Origin: Tolypocladium sp. Sup5 PDA-1
Lineage: Eukaryota; Ascomycota; Sordariomycetes; Hypocreales; Ophiocordycipitaceae
Assembly: GCA_000750105.3 (NCBI GenBank)
Contig: JPHH03000081.1
Location: 1 to 64,000, forward strand
Direction of reading: 5' to 3'
DNA length: 64,000 bases
Of the stretch, positions 55,381-64,000 are shown piece after piece; position 1 is the stretch's first letter; the number at the start of each line of letters is the position of its first letter. A program made the position numbers and the translations under genes. The notes under the pieces are model-generated. The model was not told where the DNA came from, did no database searches, and worked only from the letters and a program-made list of their open reading frames with translations.

Positions 55381-56018
55381 CGCCGAAGATCAAACCTTCG
55401 TCGCCTGTCAAGGGGGCAATCATCATTGCTGTGCTTGCAGTTACTCACGAGTAGCGCGAGCCTACGGAAACCCGACGAGATTCAGCTGATGTAGATCACA
55501 GTCGGTTATGCGTTGTGCTTGAGGCAGCGTATCAAGGGCCGCACGTCGGGGATGTTAAAACCATTTTATGCCCAACCAGTAAGTTCCTGAACTTCTGCCG
55601 TCCCCCCCGAGATGCCACTCAATTACTACCGACATGGACAGGCCTGAAGACCGTTGAACAGTCTTCTCGCAGCCGTGCGACCCGACCAGGTAGACAGGAG
55701 GAGACGATACGCAATGCTCAGCATTTGATGATGGCTCTTATCGGTGCTGGTCGATTGATAAACAATGATTGATAACACGGCGAAAGGTACGAACAAATTG
55801 ACGGCGCGGGCCGAAGGTTACACAGATACTGATAAGGCAGTACCTATGTCATACTGACGTGGTAGACAAGTGCATATGTGCCGCTGTCCGAACTGTCCGA
55901 ACTCAATGCCGATTTATCTCCTCCGCTGGCCCATTCTTCCCCTCTTTCACGATTCCCATCCATCTCCGCACAAACAATCATTTCGTTGACGGTGTAAAGC
56001 CAATTGAACATTACCAAG
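55381..56018. other. Intergenic region upstream of cyanase
   Basis: Holds the tail of the kinase relic region and the cyanase promoter. Nothing else recognised. Confidence 0.45.
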
Positions 56019-56669
56019 ATGTCTGAACAGCAACGCCTTGCTTCCATTGATGTGAGTGTTCTCTTCATTGCCCTGCGCGCCGAGGAACTTCAATTAAGCC
56101 ATCGGACTGTTGCTAACCTCTACATGTACAGTCCGCTATTGAGAGCCGCCTGCCCTCATTCAGCACTCTGCTCTTCGAAGCCAAGACCGCTAAACAGCTC
56201 ACCTTTGCCGACATCGCCAAGGAGATTGGGCGCAGCGAGGTCGCCTGCGCAGCACTCTTCTACGGCCAGGCAACGGCCTCTGCCGAAGATGTCGAAAAGC
56301 TGAGCGCCGTGCTTGGAGTGCCGCGCTCGGCTCTGGCTGCGCAGATGATGGGATTCCCGAACCGCGGTGCCTCAGTCGAGATGCCGCCTACCGAACCACT
56401 CATCTACCGCCTTTACGAGGTGATCCAGAACTACGGCTACGCGTACAAGGCTGTCATGAACGAGAAGTTCGGCGACGGCATCATGAGTGGCGTTTGCTTC
56501 AAGACTGATGTTGAGAAGGAGGTTGACGAGACTGGCGCAGCATGGGCCGTCATCACGATGAAGGGAAAATGGTAAGTTTAGCCGAACCTCGATTTGATCC
56601 CCGTCACATTTGATGTTATCTCTTTGAGGCTTACGCGTGCAATAAAGGCTCCCATTTACTCGGTTTTAA
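56019..56669 (+). CDS. cyn1: Cyanate hydratase (cyanase)
   Basis: Three exons (56019-56051, 56132-56571, 56648-56669; introns of 80 and 76 nt) give 164 aa. The first exon encodes only MSEQQRLASID and the last only the conserved end WLPFTRF, both missed if introns are ignored. An N-terminal helical DNA-binding-like domain (KQLTFADIAKEIGRSEVACAALFYGQ) precedes the catalytic domain. The three catalytic residues of cyanases, Arg and Glu in YRLYE and Ser in IMSGV, are all present. It converts cyanate and bicarbonate to CO2 and carbamate, a detoxification and nitrogen-scavenging reaction in the cytosol. Confidence 0.95.
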
Positions 56670-57111
56670 AGGAAACATGTTGGGTAGCGCTTGGGTTGGA
56701 ACATGTTCAGGTTCCCAATTCACGAGGCAGACTGGAGGTGACAATTGCAATTCGTGATGGGAGTGGGTCAAATTCCCAATTAATCCACGACGAGAAACCA
56801 AGCACCGTAGCCACTCAGTGACAAGGCAATACATAATCAGCCCAAAAGACGCCGTTATGACCATCGAACCGCGCGGGACGTGCCGCTTCTGTGGCCTCGA
56901 CAGTGAGGCGCAACGGCGGCACAGAGCTGCAGTGTATGTAACGCGGCGATGCGTTACGCCAGTGGGCTGCGGCTTACATATTCCAGCCCGGGGAAAGCTG
57001 GTGAAATATAAATATCTGCGTCTCGCTCCTTAGCAACTTACTATACAATGCATACGGCACCTACAGTAGTTGCTTTCTAAGCCTTGTGATTCACCCACAC
57101 TGTCAGCCACA
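56670..57111. other. Intergenic region between cyanase and the small secreted protein gene
   Basis: 442 bp with a possible promoter element (aaatataaatatc, about 57004-57016) roughly 100 bp before the next ATG. Confidence 0.5.
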
Positions 57112-57584
57112 ATGCATCTTCCTTCGCTTCTCCCGATCCTCATTGCCTCCACTTCAGCCGCGCAAGTGGTAAATGTCCCATCACATTTTCTATAACGAAT
57201 TTGCTGACTTTCCTCGACGTCGTAGGCTACCGTCTTCAGTCAACCGAACTTCGGAGGCCAGAGCAAGCCTATTGTTGGTTATGGATGCACTAATACTGGC
57301 TCCGTGTCCGTCTTCAATACCATCACTCGACAGCTCCCCGAATGCTTGATTAACCAAGAAAACAGAGGATTCAAGATCGAGAGCATTACGCTAAGCAAGC
57401 ATACCTTTGTTTATCTATACTGGTGAGAAATGACCTTGATTGTCTAGGCGTCGCGCTGCAATGAGTCTAACAAAGCCATAGGAAAGCTAATTGCGAGGGC
57501 AATCGCATATATCTCTCGCGTGCCGATGCCGATCTGCGAAAGGACCTTGCTCCTCAGTCGATTTTTGCTGTGTATAATCCGTAA
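57112..57584 (+). CDS. Small secreted protein with a beta/gamma-crystallin-like look (candidate effector)
   Basis: Three short exons (57112-57168, 57226-57422, 57482-57584; introns of 57 and 59 nt) give 118 aa; no single long frame reveals it. Signal peptide MHLPSLLPILIASTSAAQ. The mature part begins with ATVFSQPNFGGQSK and ends with YWKANCEGNRIYLSRAD and SIFAVYNP, a strand-rich pattern with repeated aromatic-x-Gly spacing reminiscent of crystallin Greek-key motifs. Three cysteines (YGC, PEC, ANC) allow at most one disulfide. Both introns have good donors (GTAAAT, GTGAGA) and acceptors (GTCGTAG, CCATAG), and all phases join. Function is unknown; secretion and small size suggest an effector or antimicrobial protein. 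The fold assignment is only by eye. Confidence 0.75.
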
Positions 57585-58737
57585 TGGCACGTCAAGTCAG
57601 ATGAAGGAGGAAGCAGGCCTTGTTGTAGTGGAAGTAGTATGAATACAGACACTGTTTGGAGAGTTCAGCGGTGTGTGCGGGGAAACATCCATTGTGGCTT
57701 AGCAATTCCCTCCAGGCTGCTGCTCACCGAAGTGAGGGTTATTTGAGGGTTGATAGCTGAGCATATCCAGGGGGTGGCCCGTTACTGCTGCATCCCCTGA
57801 AGGGATAGGGCAATCCGTTTTGCGGGTGGTTCCCCATTTTACGCTCATCCACCCTGTTCTATACATGGGCTGTCCGTCAGCCATCATCGTTGCTCTTCTG
57901 GAGCTGAGAGATGCTATATCGGTCGAACAGCCAAACTCACATGCCTTTCAGCCCATTTGAGGGTACACGGCCCTGGGTTTAACGGTGGCCGCGCGGCTCA
58001 CGGAGAACCGAAGGAAATGCCTTACTGTTACACGCAACTACGCTGACGCAACACAACATGAACAAGACGAACAGGGCCGAGGCGATGGCAATCAATTCCA
58101 CGCAGGACCCAGCGATCCTGTTTGACGTCTACTTCCACTTGCATGACTCTGAACGAACGTGCCAAGAGCCAAGAGCAACGGGAGGCCGTGTAAAGTAGAG
58201 GTAGCCTGGCCACACGTCTTCAGTGCCATGGTGACTCAGAGCTAGGTACGGACTACGCGGCGGGGAACGGGGCAGCCGGGGCTTCTATCAAATAGGAGAA
58301 AAAAACAGGGTCTCGCATGGCATTGCCGTTTGTGGCTGAAGCTAAGGGGCCGCGCCCGACCTTGTAGATCCAATTGCCCGAGATAGAGAGAGGAGAGAGC
58401 AGGGGGAGACGAAACGTCAGAGTATGAGTATACGGCAATGGAGGACGCGGCCGGAGAGGCTTGCCCTGCACCCCGCACTAATCGGCGCAACTCGGCGCAA
58501 GGACATCTGTTGACCCCGTCCCCGGACTATTTTACGGCCCCATCCGAGGACAAAACGGCCAAGGAGGAACAGGCTTGTCCGTCTTAGATCTCTATGGGTA
58601 TATATAGAACATGCCACTTTCGATCCCCTCTCTGCCCACCGCAGAGACCATCAAGCCAACCCTCTATCCCCATCAATGAGCATCATCCACTTACACGGGA
58701 CGTACCCAAACTTACCATAGCAAACAGCCACGGCAGC
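57585..58737. other. Intergenic region with the P450 promoter
   Basis: About 1.15 kb without a recognisable gene. A TATA box (TATATA, 58599-58604) lies about 135 bp before the P450 start. The ATG at 58594 overlaps this TATA box and so is not a credible start. Confidence 0.5.
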
Positions 58738-60450
58738 ATGAGACGTTTGTCATGGCCGTTCATGGTGGCAATCAGCCTCATCAGCTGCGCGTTGCCCAAA
58801 CTGTTGCACCGTCACTGGTCCAAGGCGCAACTTGCTGAGCTCTTCGTCGCACAACTCCTTGTGTGGGCGGTGTGGTCGACCTGGATATACCCTCACTTCG
58901 CGTCACCGCTTCGTCATCTACCTCAGCCCAAGGGCGGGCACTGGCTGCTGGGCCACGGAGTAGAGGCCAGGAGACTTGGGCCAGGGGTTCTGGCCAAGAA
59001 GTGGTACTTATTTTTCTTCATTGACCTCTTGTTGCCAGTCTGTGGATATCCTTCGTTGTCTCATGCTAATGGTCGGACAAATAGGATCACTGAGGTTGAC
59101 AACAAGGGCCTGATTCGCATGCTCTGGCACTTCAATCAAGAATTCGTCCTCATCACCTCGCCCCAGGCCCTCTCTGATGTCCTCTTCACCAAAAGCTACA
59201 TTTTCGAAAAGCCTGGCTTTCTACGCAACTTCCTCGCGTTTGCGCTCGGTTGGAGCGTCCTGACTGTCGAAGGAGACGAACACAAGAAGCAGCGGCGCAA
59301 CCTGATGCCGGCCTTTTCCTTCCGCCACATCAAGGAGCTCTATCCCATCTTCTGGGACAAAGCCCGCGAGGTGACGCTCGCCATGACGTCTACGTGCGAC
59401 AAACAGGGCTTCGCAGAAATAGAAATCAGCTCCTGGGCCTCCCGGTGCACGCTGGACATCATTGGAGTTGCGGGGATCGGGAAAGACTTTGGAGCCATCC
59501 GGGATGAACATAACCCGCTGGTCAAGAGCTACGAGGGGTTCAACCCGACTGAGGATGACAGTCTCTTGTTGGGATTGCGGGCGTTTCTTCCAGAGCTGGT
59601 CGTTGCCAACTTACCTGTGAAACGGACCAGGGTGGTGGCCGAGTCTGCGAAGCACATTCGAAGCGTCTGCGCTGATCTGATCCGCGAAAAGAGACGGAAA
59701 CTGGCCAACAAGGAGCCCGCAGGCGTGGACATCCTCACCGTAGCTCTCACGAGCGGCATGTTTTCTGAAGAGAGCTTGGTCGACCAGATGATTACCTTCC
59801 TCTCCGCAGGCCACGATACCACGGCTTCGTCGCTCACCTGGGCGGTATATATGTTGTCTCGGTTCCCCAAGATACAGGACCGGCTACGAAATGAAGTCCG
59901 GGAGAACTTGCCATCTATCAACACCGACGCCCAGATCACAAGCACTGACATTGACCGCATGCCATACCTCAACGCCGTGTGCAGCGAGGTCCTCCGCACG
60001 TGCGCCCCCGTCGCACAAACCATGCGCATCGCCACGTGCGATACCACCATCCAGGACCAGTTCATCCCCCGCGGCACCGTTATTATCCTCGCACCGTGGG
60101 CCACCAACGTCGACCCCAAGCTCTGGGGGCCCGACGCACGCGAGTTCAAGCCGGAGCGCTGGCTGACCACTGAACAGGGTGGCTCCGGCTCGAGCAAGAA
60201 CGCGGCCAGCGGCGGTGCCACGAGCAACTACGCCTTCATGACGTTCATCCACGGGCCGCGGAGCTGCATCGGTGCGACCTTTGCAAAGGCTGAGTTTGCC
60301 TGTCTGTTGGCCGCTTGGGTCGGCCGATTTTCCTTTGAGCTCAAGGACAAGGCGCTAATGGACGAGAGAAACGTGCGGGTCGCCCCGAGCGTGACGGCGA
60401 AGCCGGTGGGAGGGTTACAAGTGCTGGTGAGGGTGGTTGAGGGATTCTAA
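58738..60450 (+). CDS. Cytochrome P450 monooxygenase
   Basis: Two exons (58738-59003 and 59085-60450; 81-nt intron GTACTT..AATAG, branch GCTAATG) give 543 aa. The intron is a multiple of three and has no stop, so an unspliced model would insert 27 residues between KKW and ITEVDNKG. An N-terminal membrane anchor (MRRLSWPFMVAISLISCALP, then FVAQLLVWAVWSTW) is followed by the WxxxR-like SYIFEKPGF region, HKKQRRNLMPAFSF, the I-helix AGHDTT, the K-helix ExxR (EVLR), the PERW motif (FKPERW) and the heme loop FIHGPRSCIGATFA with the Cys ligand. It is ER-bound. It resembles CYP4-clan-like fungal P450s. Position next to two UstYa-like genes suggests a role in a biosynthetic cluster. Confidence 0.93.
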   Translation: MRRLSWPFMVAISLISCALPKLLHRHWSKAQLAELFVAQLLVWAVWSTWIYPHFASPLRHLPQPKGGHWLLGHGVEARRLGPGVLAKKWYLFFFIDLLLPVCGYPSLSHANGRTNRITEVDNKGLIRMLWHFNQEFVLITSPQALSDVLFTKSYIFEKPGFLRNFLAFALGWSVLTVEGDEHKKQRRNLMPAFSFRHIKELYPIFWDKAREVTLAMTSTCDKQGFAEIEISSWASRCTLDIIGVAGIGKDFGAIRDEHNPLVKSYEGFNPTEDDSLLLGLRAFLPELVVANLPVKRTRVVAESAKHIRSVCADLIREKRRKLANKEPAGVDILTVALTSGMFSEESLVDQMITFLSAGHDTTASSLTWAVYMLSRFPKIQDRLRNEVRENLPSINTDAQITSTDIDRMPYLNAVCSEVLRTCAPVAQTMRIATCDTTIQDQFIPRGTVIILAPWATNVDPKLWGPDAREFKPERWLTTEQGGSGSSKNAASGGATSNYAFMTFIHGPRSCIGATFAKAEFACLLAAWVGRFSFELKDKALMDERNVRVAPSVTAKPVGGLQVLVRVVEGF

Positions 60451-61037
60451 CAAGGAAGCTGAAACCAGTAACGATTTGTACAATATGTATGTGTACTATG
60501 TAATTTTGTATTTCCTTTCCTTATTCTGGTCTTAATGGCAGAGTCTCATTTTACTGCCTGCGTTTGCTGTGACAAACCAACCGTTCTTCCATTCTCGTAG
60601 CATATATGTAGACAGTTCTATGGACGATCGTTCTACTGTTCTGCCCAGTCTTCAAGCTCCGTTCATAATACACTTATCATTATCCGACACCCGGACCCAA
60701 TCTGGCCAGGTCCATGTCTTTGCGGATTAGGGGTGCCCACAAACCCAGAAATGAACAGCGTGTTCAAGCTTGCAGACATTTTAGACGGCATTGTAATAAT
60801 GGCCCCCATGGCCGCAATGCAATATTTATTAAATCGATTCTTTCTTAATGGTCAAGAACACCTATGCTCGAAATAGACAGCATGCTAGACCTTGGCCCGA
60901 CTTCCACACCTTCATATTTCCGTATGAGTAGAACCAAGTGGCTTTATGTTCCCGCCCTCTTCGAGAATTGTGTTAAGTCCCAGTTCAAATCTTGCAAACC
61001 CGGAATGAGCGGAGCAACTTCCACATACTCGCCCGTC
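60451..61037. other. Intergenic region between convergent P450 and UstYa-like gene, AT-rich
   Basis: 587 bp holding two 3' flanks. No small precursor-type ORF with repeated KR sites was found. Confidence 0.5.
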
Positions 61038-61769
61038 TCATTCGTAAATCTTCATCCAATCCATCAACTCGTGCCAATTCACGCACTGATGCTCAGTGCC
61101 AAACCCTGTGACACCGCCTATTTTTTCGTCTCCCACCTCCACCGTTGTATCCGGCCGACACATCAAGGTCTGACGGAGGAGGTCGAAGCAGTGTCCAATA
61201 TGCCACATGGAATGCTCATGGTTGTCGTCAACAGGGGCATCCGTTTGCTTGACAGACCGGGAGCCATGGTGTCCCGTGAGGCCGGGACGTGTCTCATAGA
61301 GTGTTTGACGGAGCATGTCGAGGCAATGTAGCTGGTGAAACACGGCCATGCAGCTTTTTTTGGGCGCGAGCGTGGGATGAGTGAAGAACCCGCCTCGCTC
61401 GGGGAGAAGTGATGCCCAAGCCGCGTCGGCCTTTTTAGATGGTGGGACGGCAAACGATACGTTCAAGGTGAACACTTGCGGGGCCGTTGTCACTGGAGAC
61501 GGTACAAAGTCAGTGACGGGCAGTCACAGAGAAACCATTCAAGTAAACTATCTCTTACGGCGGAGTGCTGAGCTCATGGGTTGCACCCCGTAAAATTCGT
61601 GTTGTGGCCGATGCAGACGAGCTTGATAACTGGTGATGGCTACCACAACGAGCAGAAACACGTAGAAGACGTGGATTCTCCCGCGCTGCCAGTTATGCCA
61701 CAGCCATGACTGTCCCTCATCGCCCACGCCGAGTCTTTCGTACCGATAGGACTTCAGCCAAGAAGGCAT
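61038..61769 (-). CDS. UstYa-like oxidase (DUF3328), type with single membrane anchor
   Basis: Two exons (61769-61559 and 61492-61038; 66-nt intron GTAAGA..TCCAG) give 221 aa. A short cytosolic N-terminus (YRYERLGVGDEGQSW) and one membrane segment (IHVFYVFLLVVVAITSY) precede the lumenal domain. Both HxxHC motifs of the family are present: HQLHCLDMLRQTL and HIGHCFDLLRQTLMC. UstYa-family proteins are copper-dependent oxidases that cyclise or oxidise ribosomal peptides (ustiloxin, phomopsin, asperipin pathways) and some other products. The C-terminal CVNWHELMDWMKIYE is typical. No introns inside the catalytic domain. The start at 61769 is the first ATG in frame. Confidence 0.9.
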
Positions 61770-62623
61770 GTCGCACGCCCTTAAATCCAAGAAAGAAGCG
61801 TTTGGTGTCTCTAGGATGAAAATGGAGACTCGTAGCTAGAATCGAGCAAATGGGCGTTGGGGGAGTTCATGGGTGAGAATGGTCAAAGCGAGCGACCAAT
61901 TCGAGAGCCCCAAAACGCTGCTTACAAGTTTGCGACTGAGAGGGAGGACTGGTGATGGGTCCAAAGCAACGGAGCTGAAGATGCAAAAATCCTGCAAACA
62001 AAGCGCCTTCCAGAACAGGACCGATCTCTTACAATTTTTGCACCACTCGTACAGCCTGAATTTGGTGATCCGCTCAGTAATGTCCTTTCTTCAGCTGTTG
62101 TGGCAAGGATGCGGGGTGACTGCAGGAACCAGGGTTGAAGCAGTGGGTATGCTGCCGTGTCTAATGAGTTGTCAAGGACCCTGTCCCCAGTCCCCACTTC
62201 GTGGCCGAGATCTCGTTCCCTATGAAGTAGGTCCTTGACTCCTTGCGCAACTGACGGGCACTAATTTTAACTCCGCCGACTTCGCACAGTATAATAGATA
62301 GGGATATACGTTGTTAGACTGTCAGAGTATCTGCCTTTACTATACCCACGCCACTGTGGCACTCGAGGGGCCTGCCAACCTCGCCAAGAACAACTGTACA
62401 TCTCGGCCTCGGAAACTGGACATCCACTTTCGCCACCAGTGCATCCTGTTCGGATGTTGAATGGATGCGAGCCGCTGAGTTTCGCTACCCTTCCTTGCGA
62501 GAGGACGAGTGCAAAGGGGACTTTTGCAGTGTTATGCCGAGTGTGGCCGAGAGTTGACTCTCAAATTCAGCCAGCCAATATAGCAGGGCTTCTTCTGAAG
62601 TAACCATCTTACCACGCGTCAAC
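61770..62623. other. Divergent promoter region between the two UstYa-like genes
   Basis: 854 bp separating the two start codons. Open frames here lack a signal peptide or repeats, so no precursor peptide is recognised. Moderately AT-rich. Confidence 0.5.
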
Positions 62624-63794
62624 ATGAGGTCCTCCAGCGAAGATTGCTCCTCAAGCACCTCTGATGTTCACCGCAAGGAACTCTTCAGCAATGACGATGA
62701 CGAAAGCGAAAACCTGCTGGCATCTCTTAGCGAGTTCGCCTCAATGCGCGAGAGAAAGGGCAAGCAATGGTTAAAGAGCGCCAAAGCCATTCTTGTTCCC
62801 CTGAACATTGCCTTTCTGGTCGCCAATGCCCTTGGGTGGCTTGTCATGGCCACCAGACAGCCAGCATCTTTCACTCCGTCGCAGGTTGCCTCGCCTTGTA
62901 AGTTTTCCAAGCTGCTTGTGATGGCCGATTTCCCTGACAGGCCACTGAAGAAGAGCCCGAGGCATCGGTTCATGAGCTGACAAGCAAGACAGCACCGGCG
63001 GAGGAAGTCATCCAACATGAGCTTCATCGCTTCACCGGCGTCGGACCGGGGGAGTCGCCGTGGAACATGCCACCAGGCGAGGAGACGGACAAAGCATGGG
63101 ACGGTCTTATCGATAGTACGTATTGAAACGGTTCCGATACCGCTAACCCGCATTCCAGGAGACAAAGGCAGCCGTTATGGAGGTCGTGACTAACTCTCAC
63201 CTGATAGATGGCAAATGGTTTGCCATTGACCGCGACATGTTCGTTGAGATCAACGGAAATCCAGACACGGGGCTTCGCATTCCTGGAGATCCCGAAGGTC
63301 GATTCTTTGGTATGCTCCAGGTCAACCATCAGCTGCACTGCGTCGACATCCTCCGGCGGTCAACATGGTTTAATATCGACTACTACAGGCAGAAGGACCA
63401 ATTTGCCAACATGAGTGATCCCGATCTCATTTTGCACACAAGTGAGTCACATTCTATGAAGCAGAGCAACATTGTCCTTTCTCTAACCTCTGAAACAGGG
63501 CATTGCTTGGAGATCCTTCGACAAACGATTCAGTGCCACGGTGATACCGCCATGCTCACCTACAACTGGGTTCATGGGCACGACTGGCCGCAATCTGCCT
63601 GGAGGTCTCTGCACAGCTGTCAGAACTGGGACATGCTCAATGAATGGAGGACGAGTCACGACATCAGCCACCTTGTGACACACCTTGAAAGGCCGTCATG
63701 GGTGCTAGACCGCAACGCAGTCGCTCCTGGTCGGGCTGGTGCAGCGGAAGCTGTGCAGCCGATTGTTTGCAGGGACCTGGAATGCGGTCCCTGA
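62624..63794 (+). CDS. UstYa-like oxidase (DUF3328), second copy
   Basis: Four exons (62624-62884, 62941-63115, 63208-63441, 63499-63794; introns of 56, 92 and 57 nt) give 321 aa. A Ser/Asp-rich N-terminus and one membrane segment (AILVPLNIAFLVANALGWLVM) precede the lumenal domain with GPGESPWNMPPGEETDKAW. HxxHC motif 1 is VNHQLHCVDILRR and motif 2, created by the last splice, is HTRHCLEILRQTIQC. QNWDMLNEWR follows, as in the family. The first donor is weak (CAG|GTTGCC); the strong GTAAGT 13 nt downstream would leave only a 43-nt intron and a frame with an early stop. The second intron has two acceptors, each with its own CTAAC branch site; only the distal one (ends 63207) keeps the frame. 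It is divergent from the other UstYa-like gene. Confidence 0.82.
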
Positions 63795-64000
63795 CCCTGC
63801 GCGCCCATCTTGGACATAAAGATGTGTCTAAGCAGCTGCAAGGTTTCAAAGTGTCAGTGTCAGCGTTAGTGCAATACAACGTTCGAAGTTTAAACATCAT
63901 TCAAGAGTCGTTCAACCTCCCCTGTGTTCCTTAGCATCAACTCATGCTGTGCGCACGCCGAAAGAATGTGCTTTGCACGATAGAAGATATGTCCAGTCGG
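63795..64000. other. 3' flank of the second UstYa-like gene, right window edge
   Basis: About 200 bp without a recognisable gene. Any continuation of a biosynthetic cluster lies outside the window. Confidence 0.5.

Noticed and set aside
63160..63207. A separate tiny intron (about 25 nt) inside the second UstYa-like gene
   Set aside because: Too short for a fungal spliceosomal intron; a single 92-nt intron using the distal acceptor explains the frame better.
1..64000. CRISPR arrays, insertion sequences or ribosomal RNA
   Set aside because: No regularly spaced repeats, transposase cores, terminal inverted repeats or rRNA-like blocks were seen; this is a eukaryotic nuclear segment.

Overview
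The window looks like a chromosome arm segment of a filamentous ascomycete, most likely Sordariomycetes and probably Hypocreales. Genes are compact with 48-92 nt introns (GT..AG, CTRAY branch sites) and long GC-rich intergenic stretches. Fungus-specific families are present: a class II hydrophobin, HsbA, UstYa-like proteins, a WC..PGQPCW alpha pheromone, a complete qut/qa cluster and MSH4. Gene models below were spliced by eye from reading frame, splice sites and family conservation; no search was run.

Left part (1-33.9 kb): the tail of an unknown gene, PI-specific phospholipase C, a DUF7730-type protein, an alpha-pheromone precursor with two different decapeptide repeats, a secreted two-propeller phytase-like protein with central EGF modules, a nearly 5 kb gene-poor stretch, a class II hydrophobin, a stand-alone amidoligase, a small Cys-rich protein, an HsbA-like surface protein, a branched-chain aminotransferase, a TPS3/TSL1-type trehalose synthase subunit, ribosome assembly factor RSA4 and a FAR1-like (transposase-derived) zinc-finger protein.

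Middle (34-50.4 kb): MSH4, whose reading frame is intact across six exons except for one in-frame TAA, is followed tail-to-tail by all seven quinate-utilisation genes: qutG(-), qutE(+), qutC(-), qutB(+), qutD(-), qutA(-), qutR(+). Import (QutD), quinate dehydrogenase (QutB), catabolic dehydroquinase (QutE) and dehydroshikimate dehydratase (QutC) convert quinate to protocatechuate. QutA activates and QutR represses. 16-bp palindromes resembling the Neurospora qa activator site lie in the cluster's promoters.

Right part (50.7-64 kb): a dynamin-like GTPase, a broken APH-type kinase relic, cyanase, a small secreted protein with a crystallin-like look that is split over three exons, a cytochrome P450, and two UstYa-like (DUF3328) oxidases. 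The P450 and UstYa pair looks like the edge of a peptide or secondary-metabolite cluster that may continue beyond the right end. The most notable points are the MSH4 nonsense codon, the two-variant pheromone, the P450/UstYa group, the lone amidoligase and the qut cluster with its regulatory palindromes.
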